Shown in pieces: positions 46,249 through 58,962 of a stretch of DNA of 64,000 bases. The DNA lies in NCBI GenBank assembly GCA_025363635.1, contig JANYDL010000040.1, positions 54,635 through 118,634 of the forward strand, in the 5' to 3' direction. The notes under the pieces are model-generated. The model made no database searches, was not told the DNA's origin, and worked only from the letters and a program-made list of their open reading frames with translations. Made by a program: the position numbers and the translations under genes. Positions within the stretch are counted from its first letter, which is position 1, and every line of letters starts with the position of its first letter. Source of the DNA: Actinomycetes bacterium. GTDB taxonomy: Bacteria > Actinomycetota > Actinomycetes > Nanopelagicales > Nanopelagicaceae.

Positions 46249-48447
46249 ATGGAGGGTCAAGAAATTTCGTCTGCCGTTGCAACAATCGATAACGGCAAAT
46301 TTGGAAAGAGAGAAATCCGTTTTGAAACAGGACGCTTAGCGCGCCAAGCAGGTGGAAGCACTGTGGTTTATCTTGATGATGAGACCATGCTTCTTTCAGC
46401 AACAACTGTTTCAAAGCAACCAAAAGATCAATTCGACTTCTTCCCACTTACTGTGGATGTTGAAGAGCGAATGTACGCACTTGGTCGTATCCCAGGATCG
46501 TTCTTCCGTCGTGAAGGTCGTCCATCAGAGGATGCAATCCTTACTTGCCGTTTGATCGACCGACCTTTGCGTCCATCCTTTGTTAAAGGTCTTCGCAATG
46601 AGGTGCAGGTTGTCGTCACGGTTATGGCTCTCAACCCAGACCATATGTATGACGTCGTTGCGATTAACGCAGCCTCAATGTCAACTCAACTTGCTGGCCT
46701 GCCTTTCTCCGGCCCAATCGGTGGCGTTCGCGTCGCTTTGATTCAAGGCCAATGGGTTGCATTCCCAAATCATTCACAACTAGAAAATGCAGTTTTCGAC
46801 ATGGTAGTTGCAGGTCGCATCTCCGGTGGTGACATTGCCATCATGATGGTTGAAGCAGAAGCAACAGTGAAGACAATCGAACTCATTAAGGGCGGCGCTG
46901 CGGCTCCGACCGAAGAGATTGTTGCTCAGGGACTCGATGCCTCAAAGCCGTTTATTCGTGCACTCTGTGAAGCGCAAATGGCTGTTGCAAAGGCCGCAGC
47001 AAAGCCGACGGGCGATTTCCCGGTCTTTTTGGATTATCAACCAGATGCATACGATGCAGTCTCAGCGACAGTAAGTGCCGACCTTGCAAAAGCTCTGACC
47101 ATTGGTCCAAAGCAAGAGCGTGAGACAGAGACTGACCGTTTGAGCGCACTCGCTAAGAGCACTCTTGCGGAAAATTTTGCAGGCCGAGAAAAAGAGATTC
47201 CTGCCGCGTTCCGTTCGCTAACCAAGTCATTGGTTCGCCGGCGCGTGCTTCGCGACAAGATTCGTATCGATGGTCGAGGACTTAGGGACATTCGCCCATT
47301 ATCTGCTGAGGTAGAAGTTGTGCCTCGCGTTCATGGTTCTGCAATTTTCGAACGTGGAGAAACTCAGATTCTTGGCATCACAACACTGAACATGCTCAAG
47401 ATGGAGCAACAGCTCGATACTTTAAATCCTGAGAATCACAAACGTTACATGCACAACTACAACTTCCCACCATATTCAACGGGTGAGACCGGTCGCGTGG
47501 GAACTCCTAAGCGTCGCGAAATTGGACACGGTGCACTCGCTGAGCGCGCTCTACTTCCAGTATTGCCAAGCCGTGAAGAATTCCCATACGCAATTCGTCA
47601 GGTTTCAGAAGCACTTGGATCCAATGGATCAACATCTATGGGTTCTGTGTGCGCATCGACCTTGGCTCTTCTTAATGCAGGTGTGCCACTTCGCGCCTCT
47701 GTCGCAGGTATCGCTATGGGTTTGATCTCAGATGATGTAGATGGCAAAGTTGAATATGTAGCTCTCACAGACATTCTCGGTGCAGAAGATGCCTTCGGAG
47801 ATATGGACTTTAAGGTAGCTGGTACTCGTGAATTCGTTACTGCGCTTCAACTTGATACCAAGCTCGATGGAATTCCTGCTTCTGTGCTCACGGGGGCTCT
47901 TCATCAAGCGAAAGAAGCCCGTCTTGCAATATTGGATGTCATGGCGCAAGCCATTGATACACCGGATGAGATGAGCCCGTTTGCTCCTCGCATCATCTCT
48001 ATCAAGATTCCGGTCGACCAAATCGGCGCAGTAATCGGACCTAAGGGAAAGATTATCAACCAGATTCAAGACGAGACTGGCGCAGAAATTTCGATCGAAG
48101 ATGATGGAACGATTTACATTGGCGCAACCGATGGACCAAAGGCAGAGGCTGCCCGCGCTCAAATCAACGCCATCGCTAATCCTCAAATGCCAGAAGTTGG
48201 AGAACGCTATCTCGGAACCGTTGTAAAACTTGCTGCATTCGGTGCCTTTATCTCATTGCTTCCAGGAAAAGATGGCCTGCTCCACGTCTCGCAGATTCGC
48301 AAGATGCACGGTGGCAAGCGCATTGAAAATCTTGAAGAAGTCATGAAGGTCGGCGACAAGATTCAGGTCGAGATCGGAGAGATTGACCCGAAGGGCAAAC
48401 TATCCCTCGTTCCTGTCATGGATGACGCCCCTGCGTCAGCCGAATAA
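46249..48447 (+). CDS. pnp: Polynucleotide phosphorylase
   Basis: A 732-aa PNPase. The first RNase PH domain has [56 protein letters not shown] blocks; the second has [13 protein letters not shown] and [26 protein letters not shown] domain ([17 protein letters not shown], about 594) and an S1 domain (about 654 onward, [17 protein letters not shown]) follow. It degrades RNA 3' to 5'. GGAG stands close to the ATG. Confidence 0.97.
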   Translation: MEGQEISSAVATIDNGKFGKREIRFETGRLARQAGGSTVVYLDDETMLLSATTVSKQPKDQFDFFPLTVDVEERMYALGRIPGSFFRREGRPSEDAILTCRLIDRPLRPSFVKGLRNEVQVVVTVMALNPDHMYDVVAINAASMSTQLAGLPFSGPIGGVRVALIQGQWVAFPNHSQLENAVFDMVVAGRISGGDIAIMMVEAEATVKTIELIKGGAAAPTEEIVAQGLDASKPFIRALCEAQMAVAKAAAKPTGDFPVFLDYQPDAYDAVSATVSADLAKALTIGPKQERETETDRLSALAKSTLAENFAGREKEIPAAFRSLTKSLVRRRVLRDKIRIDGRGLRDIRPLSAEVEVVPRVHGSAIFERGETQILGITTLNMLKMEQQLDTLNPENHKRYMHNYNFPPYSTGETGRVGTPKRREIGHGALAERALLPVLPSREEFPYAIRQVSEALGSNGSTSMGSVCASTLALLNAGVPLRASVAGIAMGLISDDVDGKVEYVALTDILGAEDAFGDMDFKVAGTREFVTALQLDTKLDGIPASVLTGALHQAKEARLAILDVMAQAIDTPDEMSPFAPRIISIKIPVDQIGAVIGPKGKIINQIQDETGAEISIEDDGTIYIGATDGPKAEAARAQINAIANPQMPEVGERYLGTVVKLAAFGAFISLLPGKDGLLHVSQIRKMHGGKRIENLEEVMKVGDKIQVEIGEIDPKGKLSLVPVMDDAPASAE

Positions 48448-48466
48448 TCGCAAAGTCGACTCGTAA

Positions 48467-50755
<2,289 letters not shown>

Positions 50756-50763
50756 TTTAAGCG

Positions 50764-51159
50764 TTAGTGTTCCTTGCGAACCAAGTTCCAGTGATAGTAA
50801 TAGAGCGGAGCGGCCACGATAAACGTTGTGACTCCATCTACCATTCCCACAATGGATTGACGATGGCTCTGAGTAAGTTGAGCACTTCTCGCTAAATCAA
50901 TTGCTGCCTTGCCACCCGTGGCGTTTGGATCGAAGAAGCCAGGATCCGGATAGACGAATGAAACGCCATTTCTGATGAAACTTACAACCGAGAAAAGGCA
51001 GACCAGCATTGTGATGAGACAGACCGCATATAAATAGAGCGCCCGCCAATCAATGCGATCGCGCCTAACTATCGTCTCTGGTTCTACTACTTTCTTGGCA
51101 GCCTTCTTGACTTTTGGGGCTAGGCCCTGTGCTTTTACGGTTTTAATTGGTTTTGCCAT
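50764..51159 (-). CDS. Two-helix membrane protein, unknown function
   Basis: A 131-aa protein with a Lys-rich, Ala-rich N-terminus (about 35 residues), a membrane segment (YLYAVCLITMLVCLFSVVSFI) and a second hydrophobic stretch near the C-terminus (IVGMVDGVTTFIVAAPLYYYH). No family recognised. ATG at 51159 gives a clean start; TTG at 51174 is possible. It is convergent with the glutaredoxin gene and divergent from the protein at 51258. Confidence 0.65.
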   Translation of the reverse strand: MAKPIKTVKAQGLAPKVKKAAKKVVEPETIVRRDRIDWRALYLYAVCLITMLVCLFSVVSFIRNGVSFVYPDPGFFDPNATGGKAAIDLARSAQLTQSHRQSIVGMVDGVTTFIVAAPLYYYHWNLVRKEH

Positions 51160-51257
51160 GTCTCCACTGTACAAGGCCTTTATGGGTTACCTATTGCCTA
51201 TTTATCGGGACCGTAAAAGAATGCGTTCACGAATAGGGTTGGGATAGGGGTTCTTAT

Positions 51258-52103
51258 ATGTCTTTAGGTCGAAAACTTGGCGTTGGGTTGGTTTCCACCC
51301 TCACCTCACTTGTACTTACCCTCGCTTTCCTAATCTCCGTTGCCAATCTTATGGTTTCTAGCATGAGTCATGTAGGTGAGTCTGCAGCTTCAGTAGTGAA
51401 GCAAGTTTCGAATGATCCAGAATCAATCAATTCCATCATCGATAAATTCGCCAAGAACGCGGATCCAAAATTGGTCGCCGAGATTAATAAGAACCGCGCA
51501 CAAATTAACGAGGCGGTTTCTGCGCTTGGCTCCTCCCCAGAATTTCGTGAGCTCATTGCGTCCACCCTTGATCAAATATCGAAAGCTACCCTTGATGGCT
51601 CGCAATCAGTGACCGTGGACTTTTCGAAAATCGTTGGCGAGGTCGCCACGAAGGTGAATACCGCCGCAAAAAGCACGGTAATTTCAAAGAAGAATATTGC
51701 CAATATCAAACCTACCGTGCTGGACTTAAGCAAGAATTCACAAAAGATTACAGATATCAAAAGTCAGATTCGAATAGCCTTAGTTATCTGGATTTTTTTC
51801 GTCCTGCTGGTTGCGTTGGGGTATTGGTTACGGGGCGCTAAAGCATTTCGAACGATCGGTTTTCAATTCCTGTCTTTGGGAATCCTGGGCTTAGGAATTA
51901 AATTCTTATCTCCATCAATCGTGGATAGGGCTCTAAAGAATTCCGATGGCCTAGCTTATTTGCGAAAGGTTATCCCTGCGATCGTGAACTCTTTGGGTAG
52001 TCCAATATTTATTTTGTCGGCAGTTTTCAGCGCACTTGGCGTGATTTTTATCGTGGGAGCAACAGTCGTCCTTCGAAAGAAGAGCCAGATACTCACCACT
52101 TAA
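51258..52103 (+). CDS. Four-helix membrane protein with large extracytoplasmic loop
   Basis: A 281-aa protein. An N-terminal membrane helix (GLVSTLTSLVLTLAFLISVANL) precedes a helical, Ser/Asn/Lys-rich domain (about 40-170), then three more hydrophobic segments (ALVIWIFFVLLVALGYWL, FQFLSLGILGLGIKFL, FILSAVFSALGVIFIVGATVV). No family is recognised with confidence. ATG at 51258. It overlaps azlD convergently by 4 nt. Confidence 0.65.
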   Translation: MSLGRKLGVGLVSTLTSLVLTLAFLISVANLMVSSMSHVGESAASVVKQVSNDPESINSIIDKFAKNADPKLVAEINKNRAQINEAVSALGSSPEFRELIASTLDQISKATLDGSQSVTVDFSKIVGEVATKVNTAAKSTVISKKNIANIKPTVLDLSKNSQKITDIKSQIRIALVIWIFFVLLVALGYWLRGAKAFRTIGFQFLSLGILGLGIKFLSPSIVDRALKNSDGLAYLRKVIPAIVNSLGSPIFILSAVFSALGVIFIVGATVVLRKKSQILTT

Positions 52104-52408
52104 CCGAATCGATATAGGACTGCAGAGGATATCGCCGCCGATAACACGACCACGGGGAACGGTGCTTTGAGTAGAAGCGCAACAAGTGCAACGCTCACGC
52201 CCAAGACTCTGTGATCAAAAGTCAGCTTTGTTTTATCAGTGAATGTTTGAACAGCAACCAGCGCGGTCAGAAGAGCGATTGGAATAAGAACATTCACCCT
52301 CAATACTTTGGGGTGCTCCATCATGTGATTCGGGACTGAGTGGCCGATGTATTTGAATGCAAAGGCAGCGGTGCTCGTTCCAAGCACCCCCCACCACATG
52401 GCGCTCAT
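52100..52408 (-). CDS. azlD: AzlD-type amino-acid exporter subunit
   Basis: A 102-aa small membrane protein with three to four hydrophobic segments (MWWGVLGTSTAAFAFKYIG, LRVNVLIPIALLTALVAVQTF, RVLGVSVALVALLLKAPFPVVV). The size and pairing with AzlC identify it as AzlD. Together they export branched-chain amino acids, as for BrnFE. ATG overlaps the azlC stop. Confidence 0.85.
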   Translation of the reverse strand: MSAMWWGVLGTSTAAFAFKYIGHSVPNHMMEHPKVLRVNVLIPIALLTALVAVQTFTDKTKLTFDHRVLGVSVALVALLLKAPFPVVVLSAAISSAVLYRFG

Positions 52409-53082
52409 TTTTTTACCACACCAAAGAAGATAGCGATGAGTGCAGTTGAAATAATGGGCAGTCCGGCAGGCATGTAAGGAGTCAGCGATAGAGAAGTTAC
52501 AAGGGACACGCCTGCTAACAGCCGATCAGTTGTAGTCTTCAATTTTGGCCAGACAATTCCAAGAAAGAGAGCAGGCACGGCAGCATCTAATCCCCAACTG
52601 GCTGGATCGCCCATTCTTTGCGCTCCGAGGGCCCCGAGGAGAGTAAAGAGATTCCAAAAAATAAAAACGCCTATGCCGGTAAACCAGAATCCAGTTCGCA
52701 TCGCATCGTCACCTAGATCCTCTTGCGATAGAGCCACCCCAGTGGATTCATCGATGGTCACGTGAGCCGCCACTATCCGTCGAATCCCGGTTACTTTCAT
52801 GATGGGCGCCATCCGTAGCCCGTAAAGGCCGTTTCGAATTCCGAGGAAAGAGGCAGTCGCGATACCACTTATTGCGCCTCCTCCAGCGCCCATAATCCCG
52901 ACGAGGGCGAATTGTGATGCCCCTGAAAAAGTAAGGAGGGAAAGGAAACAACTTTGGAGAACGCTAAAACCTGCTGCCACCGATGCTGCCCCGAAGGCTA
53001 GTCCCGAGAGCCCGACGATAAATGAGACGGTGAAGGATTTGCGCAGAGTCGCGGATCGGGAAGTGGCAGACACGATGGGCAT
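52405..53082 (-). CDS. azlC: AzlC-type branched-chain amino-acid exporter
   Basis: A 225-aa membrane protein. GLAFGAASVAAGFSVLQSCFLSLLTFSGASQFALVGIMGAGGGAISGIATASFLGIRNGLYGLRMAPI is the AzlC hallmark (FAGASQF/RN/YG). About six membrane helices. It forms the large subunit with AzlD. It is divergent from thyX with 51 nt between the starts. Confidence 0.92.
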   Translation of the reverse strand: MPIVSATSRSATLRKSFTVSFIVGLSGLAFGAASVAAGFSVLQSCFLSLLTFSGASQFALVGIMGAGGGAISGIATASFLGIRNGLYGLRMAPIMKVTGIRRIVAAHVTIDESTGVALSQEDLGDDAMRTGFWFTGIGVFIFWNLFTLLGALGAQRMGDPASWGLDAAVPALFLGIVWPKLKTTTDRLLAGVSLVTSLSLTPYMPAGLPIISTALIAIFFGVVKK

Positions 53083-53133
53083 TCTGCCCTATCAATCCCC
53101 AGTGGCGCGAGACGGTTTCGATAGGGTCTCAAT

Positions 53134-53877
53134 ATGTCGCAGGAAAAAGAAAATTCAGGGATGTCGGAGCCAATATTTCGCAGCGATATGTCTGTCGAAC
53201 TTATTAAATCTAGTGCTAGTGATGCTGATGTGATTTGGGCGGCGAGGGTTTCCACGGCAGGTGAAAATTCGCTGGATGAGATTGGGGAAGATCCAGCCCG
53301 ATCAGCGGGACTGATCAACTATCTTGCGCGCGAGCGCCATGGCTCGCCTTTTGAGCATACCTCGATGACCTTTTTCATTTCGGCACCAATTTTTGTTTTT
53401 CGCGAATTTATGAGGCATCGCATTGCTTCGTACAATGAAGAAAGCGGTCGATATAGAGAACTTCGTCCGGTTTTTTATCTGCCCGCGGCCGATCGTAAAT
53501 TGATTCAAGTAGGAAAGACGGGTGCTTACACTTTTGTGGACGGTACTCCCGAGCAATATGAGATTACGACAACGGCAATGAAGGAAAGTTACATATACGT
53601 TTACGAGCGATATCAAATAATGCTCGAAGCAGGTGTTGCCCGCGAAGTGGCGCGAGCAGTTTTACCTGTTGCGACATATTCATCGATGTATGTCACGATG
53701 AATGCGCGTGCACTTATGAATTTCTTGTCCCTGCGTACATCGCGTGATGGTTCTCATTTTCCAAGCTATCCTCAACGTGAAATTGAGATGGTTGCCGAGA
53801 AAATGGAAGCTTTTTTTGCAGAATTAATGCCTTTGACCTATGGGGCATTCCAGAAATCAGGTCGGATAGCACCGTAA
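53134..53877 (+). CDS. thyX: Flavin-dependent thymidylate synthase ThyX
   Basis: A 247-aa ThyX with the motif RHRIASYNEESGRY (about residue 92), HGSPFEHTSMTFFISAPIFVFREFMRH and NARALMNFLSLRTS. It makes dTMP with FADH2 and methylene-THF, thereby linking to the folate genes of region 1. ATG at 53134, 53161 or 53188 are possible starts. Position before dapA is a typical actinobacterial arrangement. Confidence 0.96.
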   Translation: MSQEKENSGMSEPIFRSDMSVELIKSSASDADVIWAARVSTAGENSLDEIGEDPARSAGLINYLARERHGSPFEHTSMTFFISAPIFVFREFMRHRIASYNEESGRYRELRPVFYLPAADRKLIQVGKTGAYTFVDGTPEQYEITTTAMKESYIYVYERYQIMLEAGVAREVARAVLPVATYSSMYVTMNARALMNFLSLRTSRDGSHFPSYPQREIEMVAEKMEAFFAELMPLTYGAFQKSGRIAP

Positions 53878-53896
53878 AACGGGTAGAGTTAGGCGT

Positions 53897-54790
53897 ATGA
53901 GTACCCCAGCACCTTTTGGACGCCTGTTGACTGCTATGGTCACGCCCTTCCATAAAGATGGCAGTATCGACTGGGGCGGCATCGAAAAAATTGCTGATCA
54001 TTTAGTCAGTGTCGGCCATGATGGAATTGTTGTGAATGGAACAACAGGGGAAGCTCCAACGACGAAATCTTCCGAAAAAGAAGAGATCATTCGGGTTGTT
54101 AAAGGCGTTGTTGGTTCGAATATCAAAGTGCTTTCGGGCGCGGGCGATAATGAAACTGATTACTCGGTCAATCAAGCGAAACGTTCTGAAGCCGCTGGTG
54201 CTGATGGGATTCTTGTGGTTACCCCTTACTACAACAAGCCTCCGCAGGCCGGCATCAAAGCTCATTTTCTCGCCATGGCCAACGCAACTGGACTTCCCAT
54301 GATGTTGTATGACATCCCAGGACGGACAGGAGTTGAGATTGAATCAGACACCATTGTTGAACTTTTTGAGCACCCCTCCATCGTCGCTTTGAAAGATGCA
54401 AAAGGAAATGTGGCTGCAACTTCGTGGGTGATTAAGCGATGCGGCATCCCTGTGTACTCGGGGGATGACATTCTCAATTTGCCTTTGCTATCAGTGGGCG
54501 CCGTGGGATTTGTTTCAGTATGCGGTCACACTGTTGGATCTCGATTGCGCATCATGCTGGACTCGTGGTTTGCGGGAGAGGCCGAGAAAGCTCTTGAGAT
54601 GCATCAACAACTTCTTCCTGTATTCACTGGCACATTCCGCACGCAAGGTGCGATCATGACGAAGGCAGCGTTGACATTGATGGGGCTACCGGGAGGTCAC
54701 ACTCGACTTCCTCTGGTTGATGCCACCCCCGAGCAGATTGTTCAATTGCGAAAAGATCTGCTTGCCGGCGGCGTAACGCTGGCTTCATGA
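53897..54790 (+). CDS. dapA: 4-hydroxy-tetrahydrodipicolinate synthase DapA
   Basis: A 297-aa DapA. GRLLTAMVTPFHKDGSIDWGG, VNGTTGEAPT, VVTPYYNKPPQAG, LYDIPGRTGVEI, and the Schiff-base Lys in IVALKDAKGN identify it. It condenses pyruvate with aspartate semialdehyde. dapA-rnj overlap by 4 nt (ATGA). Confidence 0.97.
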   Translation: MSTPAPFGRLLTAMVTPFHKDGSIDWGGIEKIADHLVSVGHDGIVVNGTTGEAPTTKSSEKEEIIRVVKGVVGSNIKVLSGAGDNETDYSVNQAKRSEAAGADGILVVTPYYNKPPQAGIKAHFLAMANATGLPMMLYDIPGRTGVEIESDTIVELFEHPSIVALKDAKGNVAATSWVIKRCGIPVYSGDDILNLPLLSVGAVGFVSVCGHTVGSRLRIMLDSWFAGEAEKALEMHQQLLPVFTGTFRTQGAIMTKAALTLMGLPGGHTRLPLVDATPEQIVQLRKDLLAGGVTLAS

Positions 54791-56469
54791 CCCATCCACA
54801 TCCCGGATTAGGGATTCCTGCGAAGTTACGTGCAGGAGAGTTGCGGATAGTTGCTCTTGGTGGGCTGGGTGAGATCGGTCGCAACATGACCGTTTTCGAA
54901 ACTGCTGGCAAATTATTGATCGTCGATGTTGGCGTTCTCTTTCCTGAAGAGACACAACCAGGTATTGATTTAATTCTTCCGGACTTCTCCTACATACGCG
55001 ATCGCTTGGATGACGTCATTGCAATTGTGCTTACACACGGACATGAAGACCACATCGGTGCAGTGCCATATTTATTGCGTGAACGTGGAGACATATCGAT
55101 TTACGGATCAGCGCTGACATTGGCCCTTGTTGGTGCGAAGTTGAAAGAACATCGACTTTCACCGCCTATGCGCGAAGTATCCGCTGGGATGACTGAAGAC
55201 ATCGGTCCCTTTACCGTGGAATTCGTGGCCGTCAATCACTCGATTCCAGATGCGCTCGCGGTTGCAATTCACACCCCAGCGGGCACTGTTTTGCATACGG
55301 GTGATTTCAAGATGGATCAATTGCCCCTAGATAGCAGGATTACTGATTTACGCGCGTTCGCTTCTCTCGGAGAAAGAGGCGTCGATATGTTCCTCGTCGA
55401 TTCGACGAACGCTGATGTCCCGGGATTCACGCCTTCGGAACGTGAAATTATCCCCGCACTCGATCGTGTTTTTCGTGCTACTCGTCGACGAGTAATTGTT
55501 GCCTCCTTTGCATCACATGTGCATCGTGTCCAACAAGTAATTGATATTGCCGCTTCACACAATCGAAAAGTTGCCTTCGTGGGACGCTCCATGGTTCGTA
55601 ATATGAAGATTGCTCAAGACATGGGCTACCTAACAATTCCCGACAATCTTATGGTCGATGCGAAAGATATAGAAAATCATGGCGATAACCTCGTTTTGAT
55701 TTGCACCGGTTCGCAGGGGGAGCCTCTTGCCGCTCTTTCCCGCATGGCCAATGGTGATCACGCGATTCGCGTAGGGGAGGGTGACACAGTCGTTCTTGCT
55801 TCATCGCTCATTCCAGGAAATGAAAACCCGGTGTATCGGGTAATTAACGAACTCACGCGTTTTGGAGCAAAAGTCGTTCACAAAGGAAATGCCCTAGTTC
55901 ACGTTTCAGGCCACGCAGCCGCTGGAGAGTTGTTGTACTGCTACAACGTTGTGAAGCCAAAGTATGTTTTACCAGTGCATGGAGAGTGGCGTCATCTGCG
56001 CGCTAATGCTGAACTCGCAATTCAAACTGGTGTTCCGCGAAGTAATGTGATCATTATTGAAAATGGAATAGTTGTTGACCTTGTTAATCATGAAGCTTCA
56101 GTTGTAGGAAGCGTTCCTGTTGGATTTGTCTATGTTGATGGATCAAGCATCGGAGATATCACTGAGTCATCACTTAAAGATCGTCGCATTCTTGGCGATG
56201 AAGGATTTATTTCGGTCGTCGTAGTTATTGATTCTCAAAGCGGGAAGATTGTGGCTGGTCCCGATATTCACGCCCGAGGTTTTGCAGAAGATGAAGCACT
56301 CTTCGCTGAAGTAAAAGATCGAATAGAAAAAGCGTTGGCAATCGCGGTAGCAGATGGAATCAATGGAACACATCAGTTGTCACAGATAGTGCGCAAGACT
56401 GTAGGGGGATGGGTCGGAGGCGAACACCGCAGAAGACCGATGATTATCCCACTTGTTATCGAGGTCTAG
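54787..56469 (+). CDS. rnj: Ribonuclease J
   Basis: A 560-aa metallo-beta-lactamase/beta-CASP RNase. LTHGHEDHIGAVPYLL (about 81-96) holds the zinc ligands, VEFVAVNHSIPDALAVAI and LHTGDFKMDQ follow, and the beta-CASP motif includes CTGSQGEPLAAL and HVSGHAAAGEL, VLPVHGEWRHL. It acts as 5'-3' exo/endo RNase. With PNPase it gives the main mRNA decay tools. Confidence 0.96.
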   Translation: MTHPHPGLGIPAKLRAGELRIVALGGLGEIGRNMTVFETAGKLLIVDVGVLFPEETQPGIDLILPDFSYIRDRLDDVIAIVLTHGHEDHIGAVPYLLRERGDISIYGSALTLALVGAKLKEHRLSPPMREVSAGMTEDIGPFTVEFVAVNHSIPDALAVAIHTPAGTVLHTGDFKMDQLPLDSRITDLRAFASLGERGVDMFLVDSTNADVPGFTPSEREIIPALDRVFRATRRRVIVASFASHVHRVQQVIDIAASHNRKVAFVGRSMVRNMKIAQDMGYLTIPDNLMVDAKDIENHGDNLVLICTGSQGEPLAALSRMANGDHAIRVGEGDTVVLASSLIPGNENPVYRVINELTRFGAKVVHKGNALVHVSGHAAAGELLYCYNVVKPKYVLPVHGEWRHLRANAELAIQTGVPRSNVIIIENGIVVDLVNHEASVVGSVPVGFVYVDGSSIGDITESSLKDRRILGDEGFISVVVVIDSQSGKIVAGPDIHARGFAEDEALFAEVKDRIEKALAIAVADGINGTHQLSQIVRKTVGGWVGGEHRRRPMIIPLVIEV

Positions 56470-56526
56470 CGGATATCTACGGCGCGCCTGCTTTCCTGAT
56501 TTTGACGAGGAATTATCCTGTTACAT

Positions 56527-58863
56527 GTGGCCCAAAAGAAACGAAGCACTCGCAAAAGCAAGAGCTCTGGTGCTGGTGCGACCGTTGGTCGCGGCGTTCG
56601 CGGACTCTGGCGTTTCTTCGCAAAAACAATTGGAAGCTCAGTTCGATTTCTTGCGCGCGGAGCGCGCGATCTAGATCCAGTTCACCAACGAGATGGCGTT
56701 GCATTTCTCTTCCTACTTTTAGCGCTCATCGCCGCGGCTGGTTCTTGGTTTCACTCTGACAATATTGTCAGCCACGCCCTATATTCCTTTTTCGCTGGCG
56801 GTTTCGGACGGATTGGTTTCTTTACTCCGCTCTTACTTCTTTACTTTGCGCTACGACTTTTTCGAGTACCTGACGAGAAGGCCGCCACGGGACGCATAAC
56901 TATCGGAGTCTTCGCTCTTCTATTAAGCGCCACCGGAATCGCGCACATGATCAATGGGGAGATTGGTACGGGCTCATTAGCAATGAGGCAAGGTGGAGGT
57001 TGGCTAGGATATGCCGTTTCACATCCACTGATTTTGTTAATGACATCAGTATTGGCTTACCCAGTTCTCATTTGTCTATTTATTTTTGGCATTCTCGTCA
57101 CAACCGCGACCCCCGTCTCTACTGTTTCTTTTCGCGTCAAGACAGTTGCCGTGTGGCTCTGGTCGAAATTTTCTGGCCGAGTAAAACGCGCCTCAGAAGA
57201 TTTTGAGATCTCAGAGTCGCCGCCTTTTGAAACTCCATTGGTTGCCGACTGGAAGCATCAGATTGAAGAAGAAGAAGAGTTAGATGAAGAAAGTTTTGAT
57301 GACGAATTCACGGTCCCGGTCCCAAGTGCTGAGGTATTGCCGCACGTGATTGAGAAATCCGAACCGACCAAACGACCTGTGCAACTTTTACTGACAAATG
57401 ATGCAAAGTATGAACTTCCTTCTCCTGATTCCTTGCGCACTGCGCCGCCAGCAAAATTAAAGAGCAAGGCGAATGATTCGGTGGTTGCGGCGCTGACCGA
57501 GGTTTTCGCGCAATTTGAAATCGATGCCACTGTTACAGGCTTTATGCGAGGCCCAACCGTGACTCGCTATGAGGTAGAGCTTGGAAATGCAGTAAAAGTA
57601 GAGCGAATTACTGCTTTAGCGAAGAATATTTCTTATGCTGTGGCAAGTGCAGAAGTGCGTATTCTCTCTCCGATTCCAGGAAAATCCGCAGTTGGAATTG
57701 AAATTCCAAACTCAGATCGAGAGATAGTTGCACTCGGTGATGTCCTACGATCATCGGTTGCGGGTCAGGACCATCATCCCTTGCTGGTTGCCCTTGGTAA
57801 AGATGTAGAAGGCAATTTTGTGTGCGCTAATCTGGCAAAGATGCCTCATTTACTTGTTGCGGGAGCGACGGGATCTGGCAAATCTTCGATGATTAATTCG
57901 ATGATTGTTTCGATTCTTATGCGCTCTACACCAGACGATGTCCGCCTGATCTTAATTGACCCCAAGCGCGTAGAACTTAATGCTTATGAAGGTATTCCGC
58001 ATCTCATCACGCCAATTATTACAAATCCAAAGAAGGCTTCAGATGCCTTGCAATGGGTAGTGCGCGAAATGGATTTACGTTACGAGGATTTATCTACATT
58101 TGGATATCGGCATATTGATGACTTTAATAAAGCGGTTCTGACCGGCAAGGCTGTGGCACCCCCAGGTAGTGATCGAGTCCTTGAGCCGTACCCGTACTTA
58201 TTGATCGTGATTGATGAATTAGCAGATTTGATGATGATTGCCGCAAAAGAGGTGGAAGAATGCGTGGTTCGCATTACTCAGCTCGCACGATCTGCCGGCA
58301 TTCATTTGGTGCTCGCAACTCAGCGGCCGAGTGTCGATGTCGTCACGGGGCTTATCAAAGCAAATGTTCCATCGAGACTTTCCTTCGCAACCAGTAGTTT
58401 GGCCGATAGCCGAGTAATTCTCGATAGCGGCGGGGCGGAAAAACTTGTAGGACAAGGTGATGCTCTCTTCATTCCGATGGGAGCGAGTCGCGCAGTGCGT
58501 ATCCAAGGGGCTTATGTTTCCGAAAGAGAAATTGAAGTCGTTGTAAATCATGTGAAGAAACAGTTGACCCCGCGTTATCGCAGTGATGTAACTGCTTCGC
58601 AGGCGCGTAGTGTTGTGAACGAGACGGAGATTGGTGATGACTTAGAGCTCTTGTTACAAGCAGTACATCTCGTTGTCACGACTCAATTTGGATCTACCTC
58701 GATGTTGCAACGAAAGTTGCGGGTTGGATTTGCAAAGGCCGGTCGCCTTATGGACTTAATGGAGTCGCGGGGGATCGTTGGTCCATCAGAAGGTTCTAAA
58801 GCAAGGGTGGTACTGGTAAAGGTCGAGGATTTAGAGTCCGTTTTGGAGACGTTGGAGGCTTAA
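56527..58863 (+). CDS. ftsK: DNA translocase FtsK/SpoIIIE
   Basis: A 778-aa FtsK. Four membrane helices occupy about residues 55-190; an acidic linker follows (EEEEELDEESFDDEF). The motor has GATGSGKSS (about 445-453), LILIDPKRVELNAYEGIPHL, LLIVIDELADLMM and LATQRPSVDVVTG. The gamma winged helix is at the end (STSMLQRKLRVGFAKAGRLMDLME). GTG at 56527. It pumps chromosome DNA through the septum. Confidence 0.96.
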   Translation: MAQKKRSTRKSKSSGAGATVGRGVRGLWRFFAKTIGSSVRFLARGARDLDPVHQRDGVAFLFLLLALIAAAGSWFHSDNIVSHALYSFFAGGFGRIGFFTPLLLLYFALRLFRVPDEKAATGRITIGVFALLLSATGIAHMINGEIGTGSLAMRQGGGWLGYAVSHPLILLMTSVLAYPVLICLFIFGILVTTATPVSTVSFRVKTVAVWLWSKFSGRVKRASEDFEISESPPFETPLVADWKHQIEEEEELDEESFDDEFTVPVPSAEVLPHVIEKSEPTKRPVQLLLTNDAKYELPSPDSLRTAPPAKLKSKANDSVVAALTEVFAQFEIDATVTGFMRGPTVTRYEVELGNAVKVERITALAKNISYAVASAEVRILSPIPGKSAVGIEIPNSDREIVALGDVLRSSVAGQDHHPLLVALGKDVEGNFVCANLAKMPHLLVAGATGSGKSSMINSMIVSILMRSTPDDVRLILIDPKRVELNAYEGIPHLITPIITNPKKASDALQWVVREMDLRYEDLSTFGYRHIDDFNKAVLTGKAVAPPGSDRVLEPYPYLLIVIDELADLMMIAAKEVEECVVRITQLARSAGIHLVLATQRPSVDVVTGLIKANVPSRLSFATSSLADSRVILDSGGAEKLVGQGDALFIPMGASRAVRIQGAYVSEREIEVVVNHVKKQLTPRYRSDVTASQARSVVNETEIGDDLELLLQAVHLVVTTQFGSTSMLQRKLRVGFAKAGRLMDLMESRGIVGPSEGSKARVVLVKVEDLESVLETLEA

Positions 58864-58962
58864 TCGGCGTGTTGCTCGTCCTTTTCTTACATTCTCGGCT
58901 ATCTATCTTGGTCACTTGGGCGTTATCCTTTAACTTCCTTCCCCGCTCGAAAAAGGTTTGCA